A stretch of DNA of 16,900 nucleotides from JAWLBR01 sp041687495 (GCA_041687495.1 JAWLBR010000070.1:1-16900); one strand, 5' to 3'; positions 1 through 8,102 are shown, counted from the first letter of the stretch. The notes: a model not told the origin generated them from the letters alone. Numbers and translations are program-made.

Positions 1-33
1 TAGAAAGTTAATTGGTGAGAGAGGGGTAGACGC

Positions 34-1002
34 ATGCACGACAGTAAGGTTCATCTCCAACCGAAGGTGCGCCGTGACTCGAGGAGTAAAGGGAGCGAAA
101 ATGATCGGTACACCGCTTCTGCCAACGTGGCTATCAACACAATCTGGGGAAATCTGGGGCTTTTCATCGTCAAGGGTGCTGTTGGCTTGTCCTCAGGCAG
201 CACAGCACTACTGGCTGATGCCCTCCACTCGCTCTCGGACATACTTTCTACTGTTGTAGTCTTGTTTGGAATGAAAGTGGCTGCAGTACCCCCTGACCCA
301 GAGCATCCCTATGGACACGGTCGGGCTGAGTCTATCGCCGCGAAGATTTTGGCGCTAATGCTCATTGCTGTCGGTTTGGGAATGGTGTACACAGCCGTAG
401 ATAAGCTGCGTTTTTTCGACGGGACTGTTCCTTCGGCCGCCGCATTGGTGGCGGCTTTCGTCAGTATTCTCGGCAAGGAAGCGATGTACTGGTATGCCGT
501 GTCGACAGGAAAAAAGTACAACAATCGGGCTTTGATCGCCGACGCCTGGCACCATCGTTCCGACGCGATGTCGTCAGTTGCGGCTCTAATCGGAATCGGA
601 CTGGCCCGGGCTGGGTACCACCTGGTGGATCCCCTCAGTGCTTTGATTGTTGCCGCTGTGGTCATCTATACGGCCGCTCGGATTCTCCGGGAGTCCATCG
701 ATGAACTAATGGATTCGCAGAAGGACTCTGGCTTCATCCAGCGGCTGAAAGACCTGACGGGGCAGGTGCAGGGCTGCCTGCATGTGGATTCCCTCCACAT
801 CCGTCGCTATGGAGGCAGTGTCGTGGTAGATGTCGGAATCAGCGTCTCAGGGAACCTGTCGGTCACCGCTGGTCACGATGTCGCTCATGCAGTCAAACAC
901 CACCTTGTCAGTGAAGTGGAAGAAGTCGTGGACGTCATGGTACACGTGAACCCCGTGAATGCGAGGACTGGTGCCCATCCGGCCGTTCCCACCCAGTCTT
1001 AA
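34..1002 (+). CDS. Cation diffusion facilitator (CDF) family metal efflux transporter
   Basis: This is a 322-residue inner-membrane transporter of the CDF family, which exports divalent cations (Zn, Fe, Mn, Co or Cd) in exchange for protons. The two transmembrane metal-site halves are visible. One is H65-x3-D69 in the segment LLADALHSLSD, and the other is H173-x3-D177 in ADAWHHRSD. The HPYGHGRAE loop typical of the family lies at 91-99. A cytoplasmic ferredoxin-like C-terminal domain (about 225-310) ends in a His-rich stretch. The H/D plus H/D set favours zinc-type CDFs over the all-Asp manganese type, but the substrate cannot be fixed from sequence alone. The ATG at 34 follows a GAGGGG ribosome site with 7 bases of spacing. 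About 30 hydrophilic, basic residues precede the first membrane helix. The upstream context lies outside the window. Confidence 0.93.
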   Translation: MHDSKVHLQPKVRRDSRSKGSENDRYTASANVAINTIWGNLGLFIVKGAVGLSSGSTALLADALHSLSDILSTVVVLFGMKVAAVPPDPEHPYGHGRAESIAAKILALMLIAVGLGMVYTAVDKLRFFDGTVPSAAALVAAFVSILGKEAMYWYAVSTGKKYNNRALIADAWHHRSDAMSSVAALIGIGLARAGYHLVDPLSALIVAAVVIYTAARILRESIDELMDSQKDSGFIQRLKDLTGQVQGCLHVDSLHIRRYGGSVVVDVGISVSGNLSVTAGHDVAHAVKHHLVSEVEEVVDVMVHVNPVNARTGAHPAVPTQS

Positions 1003-1008
1003 GGGCAA

Positions 1009-1039
1009 GGGCCTGCGATCCCAAAGATACCGCAGGCCC
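1009..1039. terminator. Hairpin between convergent genes
   Basis: A perfect 9-bp stem, GGGCCTGCG at 1009-1017 and CGCAGGCCC at 1031-1039, encloses a 13-base loop. It starts 6 bases after the transporter stop and ends 9 bases before the stop of the convergent transglycosylase. Neither side has a clean T run, so it is either a weak bidirectional terminator or a 3'-end-stabilising stem. Confidence 0.6.
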
Positions 1040-1048
1040 CATCAGCAC

Positions 1049-1729
1049 CTAGATGCGTCTTACAAACAGAGCGTAAACAATGCGTTTAATCCAATACATC
1101 AGGGCTCCGGCAGCCTTGAAGGAACGGTGACTGGTCGTGCGACCCACTGCCACCGCCCGAGCCCAATCTCCGACATAGACACGCTGGTACCACTGGTGGG
1201 CCCGCATTACCCGAGAAACATAAACCCTTGTTTCCCCGAAAGGGATATCTGCAATGCGGTCAGCCTGCCCTGACCAGGTGGACTCACTCAACCATTTTCG
1301 TACATTTCCCCTACCGGCGTTGTAAGCCGCCAACGCGACTACCCAATCTCCAAACTCCTTGCGCAAGGACGCCAAGTACCAAGTACCCAACTGCACATTT
1401 AGCTCCGGATGAAACAGCTCTCGCTGATCGTCCAGCTCAACTCCGACTTGGTGAGCAACCCACTCAGCGGTGTCCGGCATCAGCTGCATGAGGCCGATTG
1501 CCCCTTTTTTGGATTGGGCCCTTTCCTGAAATCCACTTTCTACGAGAATAATTGCAGTAATCAGGAACGGGTCGGTTCCGTATTCCTGGCTGTACTGCCC
1601 GACGGCATCTCCGTAGTAGACTGGGTACAGGATCTGAAAAAGACCCCTCCAGCTCAACCCGGAGTAGGTAATTCCAACGATTAGCAGGATCAGCAGAACT
1701 CGAACAATCATCTGGCGGCTATACCACAC
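1049..1729 (-). CDS. Membrane-anchored lytic murein transglycosylase (SLT domain)
   Basis: This 226-residue protein has an N-terminal hydrophobic anchor or signal (residues 8-25) followed by a Slt70-like goose-lysozyme fold. Such enzymes cleave the MurNAc-GlcNAc bond of peptidoglycan with formation of 1,6-anhydroMurNAc. The catalytic glutamate is E64 in ILVESGF. GAIGLMQLMP (76-85), the AYNAG box (135-139) and IPFGETRVYVSRV complete the family signature. About 40 residues follow the domain (from roughly 187), ending in a basic, aromatic, partly hydrophobic tail (MYWIKRIVYALFVRRI) that could be a second membrane contact. The start is GTG at 1729, with GGAGG seven bases upstream. An in-frame ATG at 1711 is the alternative. 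It is the last gene of the polA cluster, 115 bases after mgsA, a position where SLT genes are also seen in related Bacillota. Confidence 0.92.
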   Translation of the reverse strand: MWYSRQMIVRVLLILLIVGITYSGLSWRGLFQILYPVYYGDAVGQYSQEYGTDPFLITAIILVESGFQERAQSKKGAIGLMQLMPDTAEWVAHQVGVELDDQRELFHPELNVQLGTWYLASLRKEFGDWVVALAAYNAGRGNVRKWLSESTWSGQADRIADIPFGETRVYVSRVMRAHQWYQRVYVGDWARAVAVGRTTSHRSFKAAGALMYWIKRIVYALFVRRI

Positions 1730-1844
1730 TCTCCGGCCTCCCCAAGCCCATTTCCTCGGTGCTATGCCTTTCTATGATATGCCTCACCCAATGTCCCCAT
1801 GCGAGAACAGCCTTGCCGATAACTGCTGTTACGGTCTGGTAGGC

Positions 1845-2252
1845 CTAACAGTGCTCGCCGTCTGCGGCAGCGCGCTCCGGCAGATCGAGCACCGTAGCCG
1901 CCTCGATCAGCAGCGCTGCGGTAGCTTCATTAGTGGCAAGAGGAATATTGTGTACGTCACACACCCGGAGTAATGCAGTGATATCTGGTTCATGGGGCTG
2001 TGCGGTCAGCGGGTCTCGGAGAAAAATGACGCACCCAATTTCCCCCTTGGCCACCATACTGCCGATCTGTTGGTCGCCACCGATGGGGCCAGACAGCATC
2101 CTCTCCACGTGTAGTCCAGTCGCCTCATTAATCCTCAAACCCGTAGTTCCCGTAGCAACCAACTGGTGGTTTTTGAGCAGTTCGCTATATCTTGTGACGA
2201 ACTCGATCATCTGCGGTTTCTTCTGATCATGGGCAATAAGTGCAATCTTCAT
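1845..2252 (-). CDS. mgsA: Methylglyoxal synthase
   Basis: This 135-residue cytoplasmic enzyme converts dihydroxyacetone phosphate to methylglyoxal and phosphate, a bypass that relieves sugar-phosphate stress. Visible family features are the N-terminal MKIALIAHDQKK with H8, the phosphate-binding GTTG (35-38), the catalytic aspartate D60 in SGPIGGDQQIG, FLRDPL (77-82) and the H87/D90 pair in QPHEPDI. The reading frame is open 13 codons further upstream inside coaE. The ATG at 2252 is preferred because it is preceded by GGGGGAGG at 7 bases and gives the family N-terminus. Its ATGA overlaps the coaE stop by 4 bases, which suggests translational coupling. The short Cys-ended C-terminal tail is not conserved family sequence. 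Confidence 0.94.
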   Translation of the reverse strand: MKIALIAHDQKKPQMIEFVTRYSELLKNHQLVATGTTGLRINEATGLHVERMLSGPIGGDQQIGSMVAKGEIGCVIFLRDPLTAQPHEPDITALLRVCDVHNIPLATNEATAALLIEAATVLDLPERAAADGEHC

Positions 2253-2863
2253 CGGCCAGCCTCCCCCACTAGTTGCTGCAGCGTTTGCCACAGCTGATTA
2301 ACTTGGCCCTTTGTCTCAGACAAAGACCCGGCATTATTAATAACGTAGTCGGCAAGCTCCGCCTTCTTCGCCAGCGACATCTGCGAATCGATTCGAGCCA
2401 TGGCATCGGCCAAAGGCAGATTGTCCCTGCGCATCAACCGCTCCAGTTGGGTCTTCTCGTCCACAAACACGGTTACAGTCCTATCCAACATACTGTCATA
2501 CCCGGTCTCAAACAGAAGCGGTATGTCGAAAAAGACGATCTGCTGTCCCATCGCTTGGGCTTTCTGCGCCTGATCTTCCAGCAAGTTGTAGACGGCAGGG
2601 TGGACAATATTCTCTAACTGTGCCCTAGCGCCCTCGTCGCCGAACACTAAACTCCCCAGTTTGGATCGGTCCACAGTACCATCATCCTTAAGGTAATCCG
2701 GACCAAAGACCTCCTTGATTTTTTCCCATGCCGGCTGGCCTGGCTCGACTACTGCTCGAGCGGCCTGATCAGCATCTAGAACAACTGCCCCCAGATCATG
2801 AAGCATCCCTGTTACAGTGGACTTACCTGATGCTATCCCTCCGGTAATTCCAATCCGAAGCAA
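2249..2863 (-). CDS. coaE: Dephospho-CoA kinase
   Basis: This 204-residue P-loop kinase phosphorylates the 3'-hydroxyl of dephospho-CoA with ATP, the last step of coenzyme A synthesis. The Walker A loop is GGIASGKST at residues 8-16, followed by the DADQ nucleoside-monophosphate-kinase-like motif at 30-33. The acceptor-side PLLFETG lies near 115-121, and a lid region (RLMRRDN) follows. The length is normal for the family. Translation starts at a TTG (2861-2863) with a strong GGGAGGGGA ribosome site 6 bases upstream. No ATG lies near the expected N-terminus. It is 26 bases downstream of mutM and overlaps mgsA by 4 bases, so it sits inside the polA-mutM-coaE cluster that is common in Bacillota. 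Confidence 0.95.
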   Translation of the reverse strand: MLRIGITGGIASGKSTVTGMLHDLGAVVLDADQAARAVVEPGQPAWEKIKEVFGPDYLKDDGTVDRSKLGSLVFGDEGARAQLENIVHPAVYNLLEDQAQKAQAMGQQIVFFDIPLLFETGYDSMLDRTVTVFVDEKTQLERLMRRDNLPLADAMARIDSQMSLAKKAELADYVINNAGSLSETKGQVNQLWQTLQQLVGEAGR

Positions 2864-2889
2864 TCTGACTCCCCTCCCGTGTCAGCCGC

Positions 2890-3711
2890 TTATCTCTGGC
2901 AATGTGGGCAGTGAAAGGAACTCCTACCAGCTACTTTCACCCGCTGTAGTGGGGACAGACATTGGGGACATGGCTGACCCTCCTTTCCGTATACCTGCAG
3001 CCTCTCCTGATAAGTACCGGCCTCTCCGTATCCGTCAACATAGTCTCTAATAGTGGTTCCCCGGTGGGCGATACCAGCGGCGATGACCTCCTGTATCGCT
3101 CGATGCAGACGCACAATCTCAGCTTCTGCCAAGGATTTTCCAATTCTTTCTGGATGGATACCCGCTCGGAACAGCGCCTCGTCGGCGTAGATGTTTCCCA
3201 ACCCGGCGATTAGCCCTTGATTGAGCAGTAACCCTTTGATCCTGGCGGTCCGATTCTGGAGTACTCCGGCTAAGTAAGCTGGCGTAAAGTCCGGGTCGAG
3301 AGGCTCGAGCCCCAAAGTGCGATAGCCCTCCGAAGCCTCTTCTTCATTTTCGATGAGCTCCATCAGCCCAAACTTGCGCTGATCTATAAATCTCAGCTGC
3401 TGTCCAGAGTCGAAACAAATCACCACCGCGGTATGCTTGGGCAGCGGTTCCTGAGGGCTGACAATGACCAGGCGACCCGTCATCCGCAGGTGGACGATGA
3501 GAGCACCTCCCCCATGGAAATCGAATCTTAGGTACTTGCCCCGTCGCCCCAACCGCAAAACCCTCTTGCCAACAAGACCCACAGCAAACGTATCCGAATC
3601 AACAGGGCGAATTGCCCTTTGGGACAGCACCTGCACGCTGCAGATTTGCTGCCCGGTCACCTTATCGGCCAGACTTCGGCGGACCGTTTCTACCTCAGGC
3701 AGCTCTGGCAT
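2890..3711 (-). CDS. mutM: Formamidopyrimidine-DNA glycosylase (Fpg)
   Basis: This 273-residue base-excision-repair enzyme removes 8-oxoguanine and formamidopyrimidines and nicks the abasic site by beta,delta-elimination. The catalytic N-terminus is M-P2-E3-LPEVET, with Pro2 as the Schiff-base nucleophile after Met removal. K59 in GRRGKYLRF, the HLRMTGRL void-filling loop, the H2TH segment GLGNIYADEALF and the C-terminal zinc finger C248-x2-C251-x16-C268-x2-C271 with R263 are all intact. The ATG at 3711 is chosen over the GTG one codon upstream because catalysis requires proline at position 2. An AAAGGTGG ribosome site lies 7 bases upstream. The gene follows polA by about 81 bases, so two repair enzymes sit side by side. 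Confidence 0.97.
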   Translation of the reverse strand: MPELPEVETVRRSLADKVTGQQICSVQVLSQRAIRPVDSDTFAVGLVGKRVLRLGRRGKYLRFDFHGGGALIVHLRMTGRLVIVSPQEPLPKHTAVVICFDSGQQLRFIDQRKFGLMELIENEEEASEGYRTLGLEPLDPDFTPAYLAGVLQNRTARIKGLLLNQGLIAGLGNIYADEALFRAGIHPERIGKSLAEAEIVRLHRAIQEVIAAGIAHRGTTIRDYVDGYGEAGTYQERLQVYGKEGQPCPQCLSPLQRVKVAGRSSFHCPHCQR

Positions 3712-3792
3712 CACATTCCCACCTTTGCCTCATGCAAGAAAGCATTTTGTAGATTACCAATGAGTCGCTCCAACTGCATCGTTCCAGAACGT

Positions 3793-6573
3793 TCACAACG
3801 TCAGTTTCTCAGTATCCCGCCAGTTTGGGCCGCTTTTCACGTCTACCTTCAGCGGTACGCTCAGAGCGATTACCGACTCCATCGCTTCCTTTATTAGCGC
3901 AGCAGTATCTCGCAGCTGCTCTTTGGCAACTTCGAGAACCAGCTCGTCGTGGACCTGCAGCAGGAGCCGCGTTTGAAGCTGTGATCTCAATAGCTCCTGC
4001 TTAACTGCCAACATTGCTTTCTTGATGATATCGGCTGCGCTTCCCTGAATGGGGGTGTTCATCGCTGTACGTTCGGCAAAACTACGTACCGGCCATTTTC
4101 GGCTCTTGATATCAGGTAGATACCTGCGTCGATTTAGCAGGGTCGTGACATAACCTTTGCTTCTAGCCTCCTCAACTGACCAATCTAGATACTGCTTCAC
4201 CCCAGGATAGCGCTCGAAGTAGCTGTCAATGTAGCGCTGAGCATCCTGCCGAGAAAGGCCCGTTCCTTTCGCCAGACCGAAGCTGCTAATCCCGTAGACA
4301 ATACCGAAATTGATGGCCTTTGCTGCGCCACGCTCCTTACTTGTCACCGCCTCGATGGGCAGGCCAAACACCTCTGCTGCTGTCCGGGTGTGAATGTCTT
4401 GATCATTGACGAAGGCATCGATCAAGTTCTCGTCACCGCTCATATGGGCCAATACCCGCAGCTCAATCTGCGAGTAGTCAGCGGCCAAAATTACATAACC
4501 GGGCTCACCCGGAACAAACGCGCTTCTAATCCGTCGCCCTTCTTCCGTTCTAACCGGGATGTTCTGTAAGTTGGGATTGGTGCTGGACAGCCGGCCCGTA
4601 GCGGTCACCATCTGATTAAACGATGTATGAATTCGCCCAGATATCGGGTTGACTAAAGAGTCCAAGGCATCGACGTAGGTGCTTTTCAATTTGACGAGCT
4701 GACGGTAATCCAGAATCCTCTCAACGATTTCGTTCTCCTCTGCCAACTGCTCCAAGACCTCAGCACTTGTTGACGGCCCAGTCTTAGTCTTTTTGAGCAC
4801 TGGTAGACCCAGCTGATCAAACAGCAGTACACCCAATTGCTTCGGGGAGTTAATGTTGAACTCTCCACCGGCCATCTGGTAGATATCCTGCGTTAGTTGC
4901 TCGATCCGCTGCTCCAACTCAGCAGAGATGAGCCGCAGCTCATTGGTATCAACAGCGATGCCAGTCAACTCCATCTCTGCCAGCACCGTAATCAGCGGAG
5001 TCTCCATCTGACTAAACAGCTGCTCGAGTTCATCAGTCGCCATTTTCTCCGCTAACTTGTGCTGCAGTCGATGTAGATACTGCAGACGTCGTGCCGCAAA
5101 ACCAGCCAGTTCCCGTTGATCAACTTCAGAAAACTTCTTGGCCTTGGCACCCGCCCCGGTCAGTTCTGCCAATGGCGGAACATATGTATCAAAATGCTGC
5201 ATGACCAGGTCTTCCAAACGAGCTGGAGGCTGAGACGGGTTGCAAAGATATCCCGCCAAAGCGGTGTCAAAAACACCATCTGGCGCAGGAATGCCTTCTT
5301 TGAGGCAACATACTACCAAAGGCTTTAGGTCATACCCAATCTTCAGCACCGTCTTGTTTGCTAGAATCTCTGCCAGCAAGCCCAATACCGAGTCCAACGC
5401 CACTGCCGGCTCATCCTGAACGCCTTGACACTCACCCAGGGGAACTAAGGCTGCCTTTCCGGGAACGGCGAGAGCGATGGCTGCCACCTGTCCTGAGATG
5501 GCATCACTGCCGTCCAGATACAGGTCAACCATCAAAGTCTTGTCTTCGGCGGCTTGGGCCAAGATCGGATCCAGCTGTGCAAGCTGATCAATCACGTCCA
5601 CTGTCCAATCCGTTGGCTCAGAACCAGCAAAAAGCTGTTCCTGGTTGGATAGTTCTGCAGTGCCGGGAGCTGTCTCCTGTTTCCTAGCTCCAACTTCGGG
5701 GAACTTTGCAGCGAGCTTGTCCAGCAGTTGCCGAAATTCAAAGCGGGCAAACAGCTGCTGCAGCGCGGCAGCATTCCAGTTCTCCGGCTGGTAAGTGTCG
5801 AAGTTGATCTCAATGGGAACACAGCAATCTATTGTAGCCAACTGCAAACTGAGCTCCGCTTGCTCTTTGTGGGTGGCTAGATTCTCCTTCTGCTTTCCTT
5901 TCAGGCCATCCAAGTTCTCATACAAGGTGGCGATAGACCCGTATTGTTGCAGAAGCTTGGCCGCGGTTTTTTCCCCAATCCCAGGAACCCCAGGGATATT
6001 ATCGGATTTGTCGCCCATGAGTCCCTTCAGATCAGCAAACTGATCAGGAGTTACCCCATAGGTGTCTATCACTTTCTGCGTATCGAACAACTCGAGGTCT
6101 TTGATGCCGCGGCGGGTAATCAGGGCTCGGACTCCCTCATCCACCAACTGCAGGCAGTCTCTGTCACCGGTCACGATGTAAGCCAGGTAGTCGGCCTTTG
6201 CAGCCAGCTTAGCGGCTGTCCCCAGCACATCATCGGCCTCATACCCAGCCAACGAGATGGTAGGAATATTGAAAGCTGCCACCACTTCTCTAACCCCTTG
6301 GACTTGGGGACGCAGTTCTTCTGGCATAGGCTTGCGGTGACCTTTGTACTCCTGATATTGCTGATGGCGAAAAGTCGGAGCCGCCTCGTCGAACGCCACT
6401 GCCAGAAAGTCTGGTTTCTCATCTTCCAATAGCCGCATCAGCATCATCGTAAAGCCGAGAATTGCATTGGTATACTCACCCTGACTTGAGGTCAAGGTTG
6501 GTAATGCATAGAAAGCTCGATGCAGCAGACTGTGGCCGTCTACAAACATTGCTTTCCGCTTCGTGTCTGCCAT
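3793..6573 (-). CDS. polA: DNA polymerase I with inactive 3'-5' exonuclease domain
   Basis: This 926-residue family A polymerase serves gap repair and Okazaki-fragment maturation. The order is a 5'-nuclease (about 1-295; FVDGHSLLHRAF with D12, GYEADDVLG at 110-118, VTGDRD at 134-139, and the helix-hairpin-helix GDKSDNIPGVPGIGEKT), a linker, a degenerate exonuclease domain (about 320-510) and the polymerase (about 515-926). Polymerase motifs are intact: motif A D699 in AADYSQIELR; motif B R748, K752, F756 and Y760; motif C H875-D876-E877. In the exonuclease domain the FDTE motif reads VDLY (Y352 where Glu is needed). The positions of the second and third metal-binding aspartates are occupied by L417 or neighbouring residues and R495. 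Proofreading should therefore be absent, as known for Bacillus-type Pol I. It is the first gene of the minus cluster. The ATG follows a GAGGTGAT ribosome site. Confidence 0.97.
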   Translation of the reverse strand: MADTKRKAMFVDGHSLLHRAFYALPTLTSSQGEYTNAILGFTMMLMRLLEDEKPDFLAVAFDEAAPTFRHQQYQEYKGHRKPMPEELRPQVQGVREVVAAFNIPTISLAGYEADDVLGTAAKLAAKADYLAYIVTGDRDCLQLVDEGVRALITRRGIKDLELFDTQKVIDTYGVTPDQFADLKGLMGDKSDNIPGVPGIGEKTAAKLLQQYGSIATLYENLDGLKGKQKENLATHKEQAELSLQLATIDCCVPIEINFDTYQPENWNAAALQQLFARFEFRQLLDKLAAKFPEVGARKQETAPGTAELSNQEQLFAGSEPTDWTVDVIDQLAQLDPILAQAAEDKTLMVDLYLDGSDAISGQVAAIALAVPGKAALVPLGECQGVQDEPAVALDSVLGLLAEILANKTVLKIGYDLKPLVVCCLKEGIPAPDGVFDTALAGYLCNPSQPPARLEDLVMQHFDTYVPPLAELTGAGAKAKKFSEVDQRELAGFAARRLQYLHRLQHKLAEKMATDELEQLFSQMETPLITVLAEMELTGIAVDTNELRLISAELEQRIEQLTQDIYQMAGGEFNINSPKQLGVLLFDQLGLPVLKKTKTGPSTSAEVLEQLAEENEIVERILDYRQLVKLKSTYVDALDSLVNPISGRIHTSFNQMVTATGRLSSTNPNLQNIPVRTEEGRRIRSAFVPGEPGYVILAADYSQIELRVLAHMSGDENLIDAFVNDQDIHTRTAAEVFGLPIEAVTSKERGAAKAINFGIVYGISSFGLAKGTGLSRQDAQRYIDSYFERYPGVKQYLDWSVEEARSKGYVTTLLNRRRYLPDIKSRKWPVRSFAERTAMNTPIQGSAADIIKKAMLAVKQELLRSQLQTRLLLQVHDELVLEVAKEQLRDTAALIKEAMESVIALSVPLKVDVKSGPNWRDTEKLTL

Positions 6574-6718
6574 ACTATCACCTCAAAACAGTCTGCTTAT
6601 TTGTGTTGCCTTCCCCACCATGTTCTCCTATTTCATTCCATATAGTCCACTTCACTCCTGCCGCTGCCAGCAGGACCCAATCCGAACAAGACTTGCCGGC
6701 AAAGACAAAAAGCCGCTA

Positions 6719-6748
6719 CTGCTACAGGGCAGGGATCCGTGCTAATAT
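6719..6748 (+). promoter_or_regulatory. Candidate sigma-A promoter for the SLH protein gene
   Basis: An extended -10, TGC-TAATAT (TAATAT at 6743-6748), lies about 110 bases before the SLH start codon. At 18-bp spacing the -35 is only weakly matched (CTGCTA, 3 of 6), so the extended -10 would have to carry recognition. The 281-base region between the divergent polA and SLH starts otherwise shows no small gene. I found no strong polA promoter in it. Confidence 0.4.
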
Positions 6749-6854
6749 GAGAAAGCATGGTATTGCCCATGCCGAAACCGGGCCTTAATTCCCTATTCAA
6801 CGACAATTACGACCACAGATCGCAGCACAACACTTAGAGAAAGGAGAGCGACCA

Positions 6855-8054
6855 ATGAAGTTTAAGAAACTCTTGACTCTTGCCCTTTCGATGGCAATGC
6901 TGATTACAGCTGCCTACCCAACAGCCGCGTTGGCAGCACAGCTCAAGGACATCAGCGATTCGTGGGCCAAAACCCAAATTCAGTCGCTCGTAGATGACAA
7001 GATCATTTCAGGATATCCCGATGGCACCTTCCGGCCAGATAAAACAGTAACGAGAGCAGAGTTTGCCAAGATGCTCACCACTGCGTTTAACCTAAAGGCA
7101 GACAAGCCAACGGTCTTTTCCGATACCAAAGGTCACTGGGCCCAAACCGACATTGGAATCGTGGCTGCCAACGAACTGGCATCGGGCTATGGCGATGATA
7201 CCTTCCGGCCAGATTCAGCCATCACCCGCGCTGAAATGGTTGCAATGGTAAACCGTGCCCTGGGCCTAGAGCAGCAGCTGAGCGAGGTTGAACTTGACCG
7301 CAACGGTGGGTTCTCGGATGTCAAAGCTGACTTCTGGGCTGCCAAAAGCATTTCTGCAGCTCAACACCTGGCGCTGCTTCCTCCGAATATTGTTACCAAG
7401 TTTGTGCCAGAGAAGAAAGCAACTCGAGCCGAAACCGCGTTTGTCATTGGTCAAGCTCGGGACCTTGAGATCCACACTGGAACAGTAGTGGAGACCAGCG
7501 ACATCGGAATCGTTACCCTCAAGCCCTTGGCAGGCAAAGAAGCGAATTTTGATATCACCCCTGACACACTGGTATATCGCAACAACATTGCGGCTCAACA
7601 AGCGGATCTCGTTGTTGGAGACCAACTCCGGTTAGTGTCTGACCAGTCCGGGACTCCTAAGCTGGTGACAGCCACAGGTATTGCTTCCAAGAAGGACGTA
7701 GTAAGCCGAGTTTCAGAAGCTGCTGAGGAAATCACCAAAGAGATTCTGACCCCGGATCAAGTCCAAGCTGTGATGGCCGGTGATTGGGGCAGAGTTTCTC
7801 AAGGCCTCAGATATAACCTATACGATCGTCTGACAGATATGGAGCTAAAGCCGTGGGAAGCAGAGGCCATCCTGTCTCAAGACTGGCTGAGCCTTGGTGG
7901 CTCTGCCAAAGACCGATTGGCATCAGCAGTAGCAGATACAGTCTCAGTCTCTCCAGAGTTGGCTACGGCACTGCTGAACCAAGACTGGGAGTCAGTCAAG
8001 AACTTCGGACAAGTAGAGATGACACAGAAGCTGCTCACAGGACTTCTATTCTAA
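6855..8054 (+). CDS. Secreted S-layer-homology (SLH) protein with C-terminal DW repeats
   Basis: This is a 399-residue exported protein. A signal peptide (basic MKFKK, hydrophobic core, cleavage near ALA at 25-27) leads into three SLH modules. Their FRPD/TRAE signatures are at 59-69 and 117-127, with a degenerate third (FVPEKKATRAE near 183-193). SLH trimers bind secondary cell-wall polymers and anchor proteins to the envelope. Residues 206-280 look like a small beta-rich domain (GTVVETSDIGIVTL..., ..VVGDQLRLVSD). Residues 298-399 are three imperfect repeats centred on an Asp-Trp pair, described separately. There is no large S-layer body, so this is more likely a small anchored accessory protein than the S-layer subunit. 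The ATG has an AAAGGAG ribosome site about 7 bases upstream. The gene appears monocistronic and ends in a strong terminator. Confidence 0.93.
   Translation: MKFKKLLTLALSMAMLITAAYPTAALAAQLKDISDSWAKTQIQSLVDDKIISGYPDGTFRPDKTVTRAEFAKMLTTAFNLKADKPTVFSDTKGHWAQTDIGIVAANELASGYGDDTFRPDSAITRAEMVAMVNRALGLEQQLSEVELDRNGGFSDVKADFWAAKSISAAQHLALLPPNIVTKFVPEKKATRAETAFVIGQARDLEIHTGTVVETSDIGIVTLKPLAGKEANFDITPDTLVYRNNIAAQQADLVVGDQLRLVSDQSGTPKLVTATGIASKKDVVSRVSEAAEEITKEILTPDQVQAVMAGDWGRVSQGLRYNLYDRLTDMELKPWEAEAILSQDWLSLGGSAKDRLASAVADTVSVSPELATALLNQDWESVKNFGQVEMTQKLLTGLLF
7746..8051 (+). repeat. Three tandem DW repeats at protein level
   Basis: Residues 298-330, 331-364 and 365-399 of the SLH protein align as about 33-35-residue units of the form L-x-P-x-x-A/V-x-A-hydrophobic-hydrophobic-x-x-D-W, followed by an amphipathic stretch ending in Leu-rich sequence. 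The Asp-Trp pairs sit at 310-311, 343-344 and 377-378. Examples are LTPDQVQAVMAGDW, LKPWEAEAILSQDW and VSPELATALLNQDW. I do not recognise this as a named repeat family. Confidence 0.7.
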
Positions 8055-8060
8055 ACCGAA

Positions 8061-8092
8061 AGCCCGGCGTTTGCCGGGCTCTTCTTCTATAT
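8061..8092. terminator. Strong rho-independent terminator after the SLH gene
   Basis: AGCCCGGC at 8061-8068 pairs perfectly with GCCGGGCT at 8073-8080 around a 4-base loop, followed by CTTCTTCT on the plus strand. It begins 6 bases after the SLH stop codon. Read on the minus strand, the stem is followed by TTTCGGTTT, so it may also stop transcription coming from the convergent transpeptidase gene. Confidence 0.9.
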
Positions 8093-8102
8093 CATATATC
8101 AT

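Noticed and set aside
1820..1850. CTGTTA/TAACAG stem at the end of mgsA as a terminator
   Set aside because: It has six weak base pairs, a long loop and no T run, and the next gene is on the same strand.
2253..2291. Longer mgsA start (13 extra residues)
   Set aside because: The extra residues are coaE sequence read in another frame. The ATG at 2252 has an ideal ribosome site and gives the family N-terminus.
3784..3804. Repeated AACGT-containing motif between polA and mutM as an operator or terminator
   Set aside because: It is short and imperfect, with no T run, and overlaps the polA stop codon. It is not above what chance would give.
5944..6432. 162-codon plus-strand frame inside polA
   Set aside because: It is a shadow of the polA coding strand, with no ribosome site and no recognisable domain. 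polA motifs on the other strand account for the sequence.
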